This document shows, piece by piece, positions 12,114 to 23,067 of a DNA stretch of 64,000 bases (position 1 is its first letter; every line of letters starts with the position of its first letter). Position numbers and translations under genes: made by a program. The stretch comes from Bigelowiella natans CCMP2755 (taxonomy: Eukaryota; Cercozoa; Chlorarachniophyceae), in the NCBI GenBank assembly GCA_000320545.1, contig ADNK01001791.1:1-64000 (forward strand). Direction: 5' to 3'. The notes below the pieces were generated by a model. The model saw only the letters and a program-made list of their open reading frames with translations. It did no database searches and had not been told where the DNA came from.

Positions 12114-13010
12114 CTGGGAAAAGAATGCCAGGCCTACGACATCATTACTTCAGGGAAATATTGCTTAGGATACTTGAGGAAATTACCCAGAAGAAAGGCT
12201 GTGGAGAAGTGTGCTCTGAGCATCAGTCTTCACGGAAAGACCACACCAGGATTCTGTGACAAGCGATCACATTTATTCTGTGAATAACGATGAAATATCT
12301 GCCTACACAGACACACGCATATTGGGTAATCCCAGACAAAATCATTGTTTATGCGCCTACTGATATCAATTTGACTAGTGATGAGGAAGATATCTAAATG
12401 AACTTCTATAGCCATACTTCGAGATAAACGGGGCAATCGAACACGGGGAGAATGATCAAGCGTTATTTGGGGAGGAGCAGAAGGAGGTGTCAAGACAGCT
12501 TTCTGATCTATGGGAAATGTTGAGAAATAGCCTGTATTTCCGTCTAGTTTCTCAGAACAATACATGTAAGAGCAATGAATGCGCACAGTTTTAGATCCCA
12601 ACCCTTAATATTAGAAACCAAAAGAAATGCAGTTTCAGCCTATGTCATGCCGTGATCATTGTCGCTCATCAAAGTTCACACATGTTTGTTCTGGCGAAAC
12701 CGTAACGAGTTCGTCCGCATGCACAGCAGTACAAATTGGATTGAGGCGCTTTGAATCGTGCGACACCGAATGAGATAGGTACTCGTAGTAGATGTTTAGT
12801 AGTGGCCAATGGCCAAGTCGCAGGACAAAGATCTCCTACATCATTGTATTGTCATCGCGCCGTTCTGTTTCGGAACATTCCTAGCAATTTATTTCTCCTC
12901 CTGCTCATCACCGAGCCGGACTCTAAAACTCAATCGCCGGTGAAGGCGCTCAAAACATACTAAATGGGGAATGCAGACTCCCGCATGTTTCGATCTCCAT
13001 TCGGTAAATG
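12114..13010. other. Intergenic, upstream of the acyltransferase and of the tRNA-like block
   Basis: No recognisable gene. It presumably contains the first exon(s) and promoter of the acyltransferase on the - strand. Microsatellites are absent. Confidence 0.4.
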
Positions 13011-13245
13011 GGCCTGGTTCAATAGTAGTAAGAGCTTCTGAAACCAGGCTGTGAGGTTCGACTCCTCACGGGATCACGGGGAGGTAGACTCGATGGTCAT
13101 GACGGTGCACTTTCGATTCCCTACCTCCCACAAGGCCTGAAGGAGGCCCACTAGTTGGGTCTTAGAAGGTTTCGACCGCTTCCTTTAGGTGGCTACTGGT
13201 GTGTGATGAGGGGCCAGTTGAAGCTAAGGGCTTTTTAAGCCCATA
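13011..13245 (+). ncRNA. tRNA-like structured block, candidate Pol III transcript or SINE
   Basis: Several foldable elements follow each other. A hairpin pairs GCCTGGTT (13012-13019) with AACCAGGC (13042-13049), enclosing an A-box-like stretch. A textbook T-arm pairs TGAGG with CCTCA (13052-13056 / 13064-13068) around loop TTCGACT, giving a perfect B-box GGTTCGACTCC. A second module has a 9-bp stem, GGGAGGTAG with CTACCTCCC (13079-13087 / 13121-13129), again enclosing A-box-like and TTCGATT segments. A small hairpin sits at 13134-13148. A hairpin with a T5 run (13232-13236) resembles a Pol III stop. A complete cloverleaf with a proper acceptor stem cannot be drawn, so it is not called a tRNA gene. 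A tRNA-derived SINE head or a structured 5' leader of the next gene are the alternatives. Confidence 0.35.
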
Positions 13246-13336
13246 CTCTCTAAAATAATTTTCGTTCGTTGCAAAGTTCACCTCACTTTGCGCGGATTTG
13301 TTTTAACGAGGGAATGAAACAAAAGTATCAAAAACG

Positions 13337-14740
13337 ATGGAGTCAGTTTGGACCAAATCCAATGAAGTAGATTCTTACAACGAAGAAGAAATGACAATGT
13401 TCGTGAAGAGGAAACTGTTCGTAGCCAGAGTTTCTTCAGTATCAGCGAAACAAGCACTGGTGACATATGTGAATGACAACACTGAGGAAGATGAAATGAT
13501 TCTCAGGAGGCAACATGCTCTTCGGCCTGCTGAATCGCTCTCTCTGAGGGAGTTCAGAGATGAATCATTTAGGATTCCACTACCTCGCAAAGCCTTAGAT
13601 CTAGCTCGACACCTTGAGGAAGGGGATGTCATCCAAATTGTCCAAGCCACAGTAACCTATGCTGCAGATGGTACCTCTGAAGATGTTCTACTTCGGGCTC
13701 CCCTTATCTCTGGTAGATTAAATCGAGAAAAGGTCAAAACCTGCGAGGTGATAGTTGAGGACAACTTCCCTGTGAAACTTGATGAAATGTTGGAAACTTG
13801 CAAAGCTTCTGCAGCAGATGCTACTTGCAAGACTACTGCTGCTGCTGCTGCTGCTGATGATGATGATAATGACACTGTTTCGACTGTCACCGAAAATGTT
13901 GATGGGGAAAAGAATGACGTCATGGGCAACAGATTTGATGAAACACAACCCGAGGAGATGAAGGCGCATGAGAGCCACGACTGCGACGACCTTGGTGAAA
14001 GAGTTTATGCTCAGATGGACTTAATCATCTGTAAACTGACAGGCATGTTTCTTGAAAATGAGAGGGAACAAGTTGAAGCGGTCACGTATGACAATTTTGC
14101 GCTTCGTGAGGCAATGATCAGAGCTTTACAGAATCTCAACGATGTAGAGAAAGAAGGGAAACTGCCTACTTCAGAAGTAAAAACACAAATGGATGTTCCT
14201 ACTCGTGCTCATGTGGTTCAGCCTCCAAAGACAAAGACAAAGCAAGATTGGAATGACTTGACAAGAAAATTAAGAGGAGAATCACAGTGCAATGAGAGAG
14301 CGAACAATTTGAAGAGGGAGAAGGTTTCAAAGGTTCCAGTGGAATTTGAACAGAAACCTGAGACATCCAAATCACGTCGAGCAGATGCCAGATCAGTGAA
14401 GAGCCTTGAGACACCTTCTCTGTTGAAGCCTATCGATGATGATGGCTGGAAGACTGTCATGAGCAAAAAAACCAAGAGGAGGAATTTGAAACTTCGGATC
14501 AAAGATCTTAGAGCTGGAGACGAGTACGTGGGAGAAGTTACAGACGCCTTCAACTTCGGTTGCTTCATAAACTTCGGATGTGAAAAGGAAGGACTCATGT
14601 ACTATGCCCACCCACGGAGGAAATCTGTGGGGCCTAAGAGCAGGTTCGAGGTGAAGCAGGGGCAGAAAATAAAGGTCAGGGTCTTCAAGGCTGACAGCTA
14701 TCGTCGAAAGATTTATCTAGATTTTGTCCATTACACCTGA
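13337..14740 (+). CDS. Intronless protein with C-terminal S1 RNA-binding domain
   Basis: A single 467-codon frame, ATG at 13337, stop TGA at 14738-14740. Residues about 395-465 match the S1 beta-barrel fold: GDEYVGEVTDAFNFGCFINF, then EGLMYYAHP, then VKQGQKIKVRVFKADSYRRK and IYLDF. S1 domains bind single-stranded RNA; the domain's C-terminal place suggests a translation- or RNA-decay-related role that I cannot specify. The N-terminal 330 residues are acidic and low in recognisable motifs, with an Ala/Asp run near residue 170-180. A short segment DDGWKTVMSKK precedes the S1 fold. Lack of introns and a more A+T-rich, less biased codon use than its neighbours suggest a retrogene or a late arrival. 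The tRNA-like block ends about 90 nt upstream of the start. Confidence 0.75.
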   Translation: MESVWTKSNEVDSYNEEEMTMFVKRKLFVARVSSVSAKQALVTYVNDNTEEDEMILRRQHALRPAESLSLREFRDESFRIPLPRKALDLARHLEEGDVIQIVQATVTYAADGTSEDVLLRAPLISGRLNREKVKTCEVIVEDNFPVKLDEMLETCKASAADATCKTTAAAAAADDDDNDTVSTVTENVDGEKNDVMGNRFDETQPEEMKAHESHDCDDLGERVYAQMDLIICKLTGMFLENEREQVEAVTYDNFALREAMIRALQNLNDVEKEGKLPTSEVKTQMDVPTRAHVVQPPKTKTKQDWNDLTRKLRGESQCNERANNLKREKVSKVPVEFEQKPETSKSRRADARSVKSLETPSLLKPIDDDGWKTVMSKKTKRRNLKLRIKDLRAGDEYVGEVTDAFNFGCFINFGCEKEGLMYYAHPRRKSVGPKSRFEVKQGQKIKVRVFKADSYRRKIYLDFVHYT

Positions 14741-15699
14741 TGTGGTACAAGAATCCAAGGAAAAAAATGAGAAGAAATTAGAGTGAAGGCTTATGCATAG
14801 GAGCAGATGTTTGCAGATTCACTCCATGAAGTCACTGACCTCGGAATGCACATGTTTAGGAAAACAATAGACCTAATCTATGCACAATTTAAATTATCAG
14901 CATCGTTTTTACTAGATTCTTTTGATTACGGGCTACAATTTTCATGAGGAAACATCGGCGTAACCCTAAAATTACCGTCTGGAACGGTGCGTCTATTTTA
15001 GAATTTTCCTTCAAGAGCGCCCCGCCCCTATCTCAGCGAACATGTTGATGCATGTGCAAACATTTTTGTAAATGTAGAACTTTACTACGGCATCAACACT
15101 GTGCATGTGCATGTGTGTGCACATCTAGACATGTGTGTGCAAATCCATGTGTTTGTGCGCTTTATAGCTTGGTGACAACATGCATGTATGTCATTGCCAT
15201 CACGCTTGCTGCCTACGCCATTTGCAGGAGCTCCTAAATGCCATGGAAATGAGAGAATAGAAAAATCCACAAAAGTGTGTTGCACCAGACACAAATCATG
15301 CAATGCATGTCAGTACAGCTTTGTGGTCAGATTCCATGTGAGACGCAGCTAGGCAGGCTAGAAGGCCTCGCTAAATATGGTCATGCCTGAGATGCCATAG
15401 TAGTTTATCGTCGAATCAAAACGACGTACCTCACGTGAAAGCAAGTCTGGTGCTATGTACGTCATGTTGCACAGTCAGCGCGAGGTTTGACTACAAGCAT
15501 GCACAACATGCATGCTAGCATGATGCAATGAGCAGCACTAGAGCATTCACCACAACGTTTTGATGGTCTCCAAGCAGTGGCAATTTCTGTACGCATGGCA
15601 TCTATGTGATGCCACAGGCGGAGCCACACAAAGCATGATTTATGTCACGTACATAATGCGCATCCGCCACGCCGAGCATTGCACATGTCGAACGCAATG
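14741..15699. other. Intergenic block with palindromic GCATGC/CTAG words
   Basis: No gene recognised. The sequence has many TGCATG, CATGC and TAG words, including the 12-bp palindrome CATGCTAGCATG at 15511-15522, which recurs in other intergenic blocks. No microsatellite is present. Confidence 0.5.
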
Positions 15700-16228
15700 C
15701 TAAAGCACAAACTCACAACGTCTACTCAGAGCATACGACTGCAGGCAATTCCCTAGCCTGAAAAGGACATAGACACAAAGCCCAGCCCACGCCTTGTATG
15801 CATCGAGCTCTCTGAATGCCTGAGCAAGCACTGTACTCACCAGCGCATTCCCAACGCTGCCTTCTTCCCATAATAAAATGCTGGAGCAGGTGGACAAGGC
15901 CGATCGGGCGCAGAGAAATCTCAACGCAAATTCAGGAGCAGAGCCAAAATCGTCCACTAACCGCGCGATGTTTTCATCGAAGGTTTTTGCATCGTAATAA
16001 TTTCGGGTCGAACAAATGCTTTCGCCAGTCTTCTTATCCGCACCTTACCGATTATTATGCATCAGTAGTGTATTCTCCTTATGTTTGCCTCAGAATGTGG
16101 GTCCGGTTGATTTATAGTAAACCATAATATTATATATATTTATATATATTTATTTATTTATATGTATTTATATTTTATATGAATATCTTTCGCACGGGTT
16201 GTAGAAAATTCAAAAACCACATGAGAGT

Positions 16229-16301
<73 letters not shown>

Positions 16302-17522
16302 TACACAAAGAAACATTATTTGTATGCGTGTTGGTTCGAATATGAGACCCTGTGCAAGTCATTTACCTTCATCCTCTACATCGTCGCTTGTACCTTCTAG
16401 ATCAGTCTCACCGCCAAATTCGTTTTCATCGCTTTTGAAGCACCTGCTTCTTTTGACCTTTTCCCTCCCTTCCCCTCCAACCTTCTTTCTTACAAATGGC
16501 CTATCATCATCATCATCATCCACAACTATGTTCGCCTTCGTTTTATCGAATTGAAGATCAAGCCATATCACTAGCTCTGGGGACACATTCAGCAAGAAGT
16601 TCCTCAGAGCCCGAGAGGCGCAGATGATGTTTGGACGCGACATTAAGCTGTCAAAAAATCCTGGCTCTAGTGACTCTGATAGCGACTCGTCACTGACATT
16701 TGCCAGTATAGAAGTACTCTTCGCTATCCATTTTGCATTTACGTTCATGTCTCGAAGCATTACTGACTTTTGAGAATTTGGCCCTGATCTGAATGGTACT
16801 TTGATCACTTGGATCATAGTTGTCGCTGCCGCTAACCCTCCACTGCTGCCAAAATTTGTGCCTTCTACATATTCAGGAGGCATGATACGGGCTCTCAGCG
16901 AGCAACGAAATCGCTGAGAACAGTAACCGTCGAGGCTTTGCTGCAGGTGCTCTGCATCGAGAGGGTCATCCTCCTTGAAGGCGTACGGAATTCGTATCTT
17001 CGTTTCCGCCTTGAAAGGGTGGATAAGTGCTTTGTGAACTGCGCGAGAGAATCTCGAGATTTCCCTCCCTAGACTGCCCCCTACACAGGTACCCTGCAGT
17101 AGAACAGCCTCAAGCATATCAAGCTCGCTCCTTTCCCATTTCCATCTCGGTCTTGGTCTCGGAGTCCCCAGCGGCGAAACTACATTGTTAATTGAAAGGC
17201 GGGTTGAGTACATGCAACGAATGTTACGTTAGCTCCGCATACGAACAACCCAGAAGATTTTGTGTTTCCCTGTCGAGTTGCTTTTCGCGTTGCTCCAATG
17301 CTTGCATAGCAATTTTCGGCTGTTCGGCCTGGAGACGGGTGAAAAGGTGGTCAAAGTCCAGCCCAATTTCGGCTTCTTTCTCCTCGTCCTCGTCCTCGTC
17401 CTCGTTCTCCTCAACCTCCTGAGATGCGCCGGGTCAGAAGAATACGATTTTGAATTATTTGGGCTTACCGGGTCGAAGTCCAGTTTCGCCTCCTCTCGCG
17501 TCCGCTTCCGACTTGCAAGCAT
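15700..17522 (-). CDS. Unrecognised acidic protein, four exons
   Basis: I do not recognise the family. Exon 1 begins at ATG 17522 (MLASRKRTREEAKLDFDP) and ends at a GTAAGC donor near 17468. Exon 2 (about 17420-17232) has an Asp/Glu run and then a helical segment, LDFDHLFTRLQAEQPKIAMQ. Exon 3 (about 17172-16367) is the main body, with a Phe/Leu-rich stretch SRALRNFLLNVSPELVIWLD and an acidic end. Exon 4 (16043-15703, stop 15702-15700) joins in phase across a GTAAAT...AAG junction and reads DAKTFDENIARLVDDFGSAP followed by a hydrophobic C-terminal helix region. The junction between exons 2 and 3 could not be fixed in phase. Overall it looks like a nuclear, mostly helical protein of about 480 residues. 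Confidence 0.6.
16231..16297. repeat. (CA)n-(TA)n compound array
   Basis: CA block followed directly by a TA block, inside the last intron of the preceding - strand gene. Confidence 0.95.
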
Positions 17523-18539
17523 TGTCTAATGGGCGGCCCCTGCCTTCGGCATCTGGCAACTTACTTTTTCTGGAAGAAAATTCAAAACCTTCAAAATCTG
17601 CCTGCAATTATAATGCGCGACCGATAATGACGAGGAATTCTCTGACAAGGCGCCGGCATCACTACCGGTGAGTGTCTGTCAGGAGTTTGTGCAGAGATCC
17701 AGAAAGAAAACAGAGGAAATCAGGCAATCCGGTGAATGCGACGAATAAAATTAGGGTTTTTCCCAGAAAATATGCAAAGATTTCGAAATTTGGCGGGAAC
17801 GAATATTGGAAAGTTAGCCACGGAAAACCCAGTCCCCTCCTTGGATGTTTTCCGTATGATTTTCAGACCAAATATCGACCATGATCCGACTTAACAATCG
17901 GAAAATAATCGAAGAATTACCGGGTAGATCTACATGCCCCCTGCAGGGCAGAACGTGACGATGCTTTCAACGGACACTGAGGGATTCTACATGTCCGCAC
18001 CTCAGCGCTACCCAAAGGGCCGCTGTTGTTGCTAAGTTGGGTTGCACAGTGAATGCAAGTGCGCCGTCGGAGGCGACAACCATGGTCATTTGTACTTAGT
18101 TGAAACACAACAGCTCCTCGCTCAAATGTTACTTGATATGAACGCGTCAAACCCAATCTCTGACGATCGTTATGCTACAGGGTCTGCTACGGCCTTCGAG
18201 TCAGAATGCTTCTTGCCTCTGCTCTAGTGCTACAGCTCTTGCATCAAGGTTTACGTTCGAAATTGACTTCCTCTCCTGGTGCGGGCTGCTCAGCAGGTCA
18301 ATCGGACTGACATTTGCCCTCCTCTGCTGCGCTATTTCTCGTCCCGAAGCACGACCTTTCACACATTCTTTCCATTTACACCCCGATGAGCGTGTGCGCG
18401 AGCACATGTACGGGTAAAAAGAATGGTTTCCGAATTCACCGCCTCGCACGTACGCGATGAAAGCACATCGTTCATATGGTGATCTTTCCACCTCACTTAT
18501 GGGCAACATCTATCAGATATCATCGGTCGAGCTTCACAG
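17523..18539. other. Head-to-head intergenic region with possible + strand exons
   Basis: The region lies between two diverging genes and probably holds both promoters. Two short + strand open stretches (about 17939-18030 and 18065-18224) look protein-like. They may be first exons of the Ser-rich / MYND-PrimPol gene, but no in-phase junction could be shown. Confidence 0.35.
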
Positions 18540-18884
18540 CAGAGCGAAAGGAGTGGTAGCCAGAACGAAATGTCTCCAAGTGAATCGATGACTGCATCAA
18601 TGCAGAGGCGGCTATCAAGCTCGCAGACCAGTAGGTTGGCTGATAAAAACAGTGGGACTGACGACAATAGCGATGAAAGCACTGACCGATGTAGCCAAAA
18701 TCACATTCATTGCAGTGAAAAGGAATCGAAAACCGCGCCGCTCACGCCATCAGAAAAACGGCTGATAAAGTGTGTCCGAAAGGGAAGGGGGAGGGAGAGG
18801 ATAGGGGGAGAGGAGATGGAACAGAGCAGACAAGTTGCATGATAAAGAGAGAGATTGGGGGCGATGTGAATATGTGTGCGCGCG

Positions 18885-18920
<36 letters not shown>

Positions 18921-19616
18921 ACACACATTACGTATCATTTACTCATTCTGATGAGGAATAACAGAATTTTGGCATCGTCTCGACCACAACCCAACATATG
19001 CGCCACAAGCCGGGCGTGCATCACCTGTCCTTGGAATGACCTATTGTGTTCGGTTATGTTATCAAAACACGGAACTCTTGCTCGCCTTAACCGCTATTCC
19101 CCACTAAACATCAATGATATATTTGCTCCGTAGGCTGTCGTTCTCCGAATCCGACCGCGAAAGAATGCAAGATGGGATGAGACAGGACCGCTACGACATG
19201 GAAGAGAGAATGAGGAAGGGCACGGGCGACACGTTTAGCTTCTCTCTTGACCCTGACAACGACAACGATGAAAGCGTTAGAGGCGTGAATATGCACAAAG
19301 ACAGAGACGCTGGTGAAGACGATGACGATGTTGATAACGACGACGACAATGATGATGATGATGATGATGATGATGATGCTGATAGTCCAACGCCATTGCA
19401 TAGCACGTGTGGATGCAAACAGAATATTTACATAATGCGCGTTCGCTGGATTTAGAGTGCTACATTTCGCGACGCTTGTTGTTAACAGGCAAACGTCTGA
19501 TGTCTGAGGAATCTACGAGTGCTTCTTCCACGGAAAAAGACAGGATCGACGGCTCGGACGTGGGGGGGGAGAGGCGAAGGAGAAGGGCGCGGAGGAAGCG
19601 GGGACGCAACGAATTG
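18540..19616 (+). CDS. Ser/Asp-rich exons, probably N-terminal part of the MYND-PrimPol gene
   Basis: Three exon-like segments precede the MYND-PrimPol frame. The first, about 18540-18772, is Ser/Gln-rich and ends SEKRLIK. The second, 19134-about 19403, begins RLSFSESDRERM and ends in a long Asp run. The third, 19489-19616, has KRLMSEESTSASS then an Arg-rich run ending RGRNEL. The third exon ends at a GTAGAT donor and joins in phase 0 to 19723, where LYGEFERYM leads directly into the next entry. The intervening 106-nt intron is mostly a GT array. The sequence is disordered and basic/acidic in blocks, with no recognised domain. It could be the N-terminus of the same protein or a separate upstream gene. 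Confidence 0.45.
18886..18920. repeat. (CA)n array
   Basis: Perfect CA tract in the intron between the first two Ser-rich exons. Confidence 0.95.
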
Positions 19617-19671
19617 GTAGATAAAGCGACGAAAAATAAGCTTATGGGACAGATAGAATGATAATGTGTGC

Positions 19672-19711
<40 letters not shown>

Positions 19712-19746
19712 GTGTGTGTTAGCTATACGGCGAATTTGAACGGTAC

Positions 19747-19764
19747 ATGTTCGGGATGAAAAAG

Positions 19765-19804
<40 letters not shown>

Positions 19805-22476
19805 TAGGGAAAAGGAGAACAGGCCATGGCGACGACAACAGCAGCAACGACGCGGGAAGAGGGGGAACTCAAGCAGGGGCCGTTTGCGCCATTTGCCGAA
19901 GGCCGACAACTTCACGATGCAGCAGGTGTTGCTCTGTATATTACTGCTCCCCAGAGCACCAGAGGAGTCATTGGCCCCTCCACCGCATTGAGTGTGCATA
20001 CTTTGCAAACCGCAATGCACACCGAAAGAAGGAGAGAGAGCGGTTGGAGCGTCGTGTCAGTGAGGTCTTGCTAGACGACAATGCCGTAGATCAGGGAGAA
20101 GGAAGGGGGGGGCAGGTTCTGACCTCTGACAGTGGGATGGTGGAAGATATTTATGACGGCAAAGGCGAGAGAGATGGTAGCAACAGCACCAACGGAAACA
20201 AATCAGTAGATAAGTACAACAGCACGGAGAATCGTGAATGGAGTGCCTCGTACAATCGGTGGCTGGACACGACACAAGCAATTATCGACGATTTCAAGCG
20301 CAACCGCTCACTCTCCTCCTCCTCCTCCTCTTCCCACCTACGCCGACATGTCCATTCGCATCATCATCGAGTAGCCAAGAAACCCCCTCAAACACCACCC
20401 CCTCAGAAGCAAACTCAGCAGCTGCCGGCGAAAGCAGTTTCATTCGATTTCACCGCCCCTCCCTGTGCCTCTCGTGAAGCCTTCTCAGCTAAGGTTGATC
20501 AAGACAGTCGTGTCCTTCATGACACGGCGCCTTCGTCGTCGCTGGTGACTGCCGCGAGCAACAACAACGGAGGAGAGCAGCACTCGGGGCAGAGGCCAGG
20601 AGAAAACGAAAACCTCCTAACCTCCCCCCCCGCCCTTACGTCAGTGCTGCCAGCCCCACCGGATACATACGAGACGTTCAATCAGCTCAAAGTTGCAGTT
20701 GACTACGTTCAGGCGCACTCGCCCCCTCCCGGGCAGACTCTGCTGGTTTTCGCCCATGAGCTGGCACTAGGGGGGAAGCGAAAGTTCATCGTCGCTACCC
20801 CCAAGCGGTTCTTTGAGAAGTACATGAAGGTGGAGGCCGACTCGCGCTGTTTCCACGAGGTGATTCTGGACGGGGCGCCGTGCCACCTCTACCTCGACGT
20901 CGAGTACTACAAGCAGCACAACCCCACGCTTGATGGAAACCATCTCGTGGACACGTTGCTGCGGCACATCGATCAAGGCGTGCGGCAGCTTGTCATGAAG
21001 ACGGAGGGGGTAGGAAATGGGACAGCGGCGGCGGCGACGGCGCTGAAGCGGGAGGCGATCCTGGAACTTGACTCCAGCAACGACGAGAAGTTCTCTCGAC
21101 ACATCATCATCCAGCTGCCGGGCTATGCATTCCAAGACAGCATGCACGTCCGAGAGTTCATTCACAGCTTGTACGCGCCGCCGCCCAACGGCCTCGGGCT
21201 GCAGCCTGTCCTCGTCAGAACGGACAAGGGCTCGCAAACGTCCTTCATCGACTTGGCTGTGTACAATCGAAACCATTGCTTTCGCCTCTACCTGGCCACG
21301 AAGTTCGGTAAAGGGCGCTTCCTGCTCCCCACCAGGCGGTACAACGCTGATAATATGCAGCACGGATACAGCGCTTGGGACTTGTTCAGAAAGTCGCTCA
21401 TTACCAACATCCAGCGACCGCGGGGGAGAGGGGCGCCGCGGCCGCTGGAGGAGGAAGGGGGGGGGCGGGGGGGGATGAGTAATTTGGCACATTCTACCAC
21501 CTCTGCTACTCCTTCTCGTCCTCTTGCTGCCGCTGCTGCTGCCAATGGCCCTTTTAAGAATGGAAACAGCGTTTTGAAGGATAGCGATGATCCGACTACC
21601 ACTACTACTACTACGATGATTAGTATATGCTGCCCAGAGATTCCGTTGTCACTTTATCCTTCCTCGCTCAATCACTCACGCTACTTATCCGCGTATTCGC
21701 AGTATCAGCGCCGCCATCATCCTACATCGGCACAGCTGTCATCGGCATATGGTGCTGCGCAGAACAGCCAGGCCGCATTCTCAGGAGCGCGCAAAACTGC
21801 GATGTATGGCCCCTCCCCCCACCCCGAGCTCGACAGGTTCGTCGTCGAGGTGGCGTCCCGGAGGGGGCCGACGGCGGGGATTCGGTCTTGGATCGAGATG
21901 GAGACCGGGGTGTTTCTGTTCAACATCAAGGACAATCGCTACTGCGGAAACATCGGGCGCGTGCACAAAAGCAACGGCGTCTTCTACATCGTGGACCTCG
22001 TCCAGAGCTCCGCAGCGGCGCAGATGTGCTACGACCCAGACTGCAAGCACTACCGGTCCCCCCCCGTGCCGCTCCCCCCACAGCTGCAGCACCTTCGCGA
22101 GGAATATGGCGATCTTCGATTTCAGCAACGGCGGGAGCAAGAGCAGATGCAACAGCTGATGACACTCGAGGAGGAGGAGGAGGAAGGGGGGAGGGGAGGG
22201 AAAGCACACGCCGACATTAACAGCTCCGTAAGAAGATATACGTCTCAATACGGGATGGTGAAAGCGGAGTTAAGGTCCCTCCTGCAGACAGTGGATGAGT
22301 TCATCGTGCGCCGGCCGATGGCTCGCTATCAGCAGCTCACCGCTCATCTCGAGCAGTTTTTCCCGCCGCCGTTCGTTCGAAACGCAATGAGAAATGCAAA
22401 CGTCACGAAAAAGATTAAGACGGTCATGGAGAACCGAGGAGTCTTTGGCATAATTGATGCAGCCAAGAGCGCCTGA
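19747..22476 (+). CDS. MYND zinc finger - PrimPol primase/polymerase fusion protein
   Basis: One uninterrupted 909-codon frame. Residues 8-19 are a Gln tract. Residues 47-83 form a MYND-type zinc finger: C47-x2-C50, C58-x2-C61, C67, H71/H75, H79, C83, core SVYYCSPEHQRSHW. A disordered Ser/His/Pro linker follows to about 300. Residues about 308-560 match PrimPol, a DNA-directed primase/translesion polymerase of the archaeo-eukaryotic primase superfamily. Motif I is LYLDVEYY (D384, E386), motif II KFSRHIII (S450, H452), and motif III FIDLAVYNRNHCFRLYLATK (D502), so all catalytic positions are present. After an unusual low-complexity insertion of about 150 residues comes the UL52-type zinc finger with C733, H740, C761 and C766 (RYCGNIGRVHKSN ... 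MCYDPDC). PrimPol re-primes stalled forks in nucleus and mitochondria. MYND fingers bind Pro-rich peptides, so the fusion may tether the enzyme to a partner. The frame probably begins upstream (in-phase exon at 19723); ATG 19747 is the first Met of this exon. Confidence 0.92.
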
Positions 22477-23024
22477 AGTATAGCTTGTAGCTAGCTCCTA
22501 GCATTGGTCGCTACGCATAGTAGCGTTGACAACTGATTAATTAGCAGCAGCAGCAGCTATGGTACTATGGCACTGCACTAATGGAATGAACCACTATCAA
22601 AATGACGAAGCAAACATGAATGCATGGATGATATGGATTATTACTTATTACTGTTGTCTGCGCTGTGCTGTTATGAGACAGATGTAATGAAGTGATTAAA
22701 TCATCTCAATAGTCATCCTAGTGTAGCTATGCAAAGCGCGCTAAGCGCGGCGGCTACAGCGCCTATATGTTGTGTCTATTATGAGGCCGTGGTTTAGTCA
22801 TCAGCTAGAGCAAATCTGTTTACTTTTGATTGACCTTACAGCAATAAATTTGAGTAAGAGGCACTATAACACTTTTAAATGATGTGTGCTTCTGCTTAGA
22901 GGTAATGGTGACATCCAAAACGACGCACTTGGTCCCCTTTCAACTAGTTTCACATGCACGCCTGCACGCGCATTAATTACATAGCATTGAGATGTGAAAG
23001 CATGATCAGCTCGACAAACACGTG

Positions 23025-23067
<43 letters not shown>

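Noticed and set aside
12190-12230. Short - strand exon MLRAHFSTAFLLG as signal-peptide exon of the acyltransferase
   Set aside because: It leaves one unpaired base at the donor and does not join in frame with the exon starting at 12113.
13011-13080. Possible tRNA gene
   Set aside because: The T-arm is perfect, but no 7-bp acceptor stem and no anticodon arm with correct spacing could be drawn; recorded as tRNA-like only.
19111-19418. Long - strand frames of Ser/Ile/Val runs
   Set aside because: Antisense reading of the GAT/GAC repeat that encodes an Asp run on the + strand.
20767-21492. 241-codon - strand frame opposite PrimPol
   Set aside because: Shadow of the conserved PrimPol frame caused by high GC at third codon positions; no independent features.
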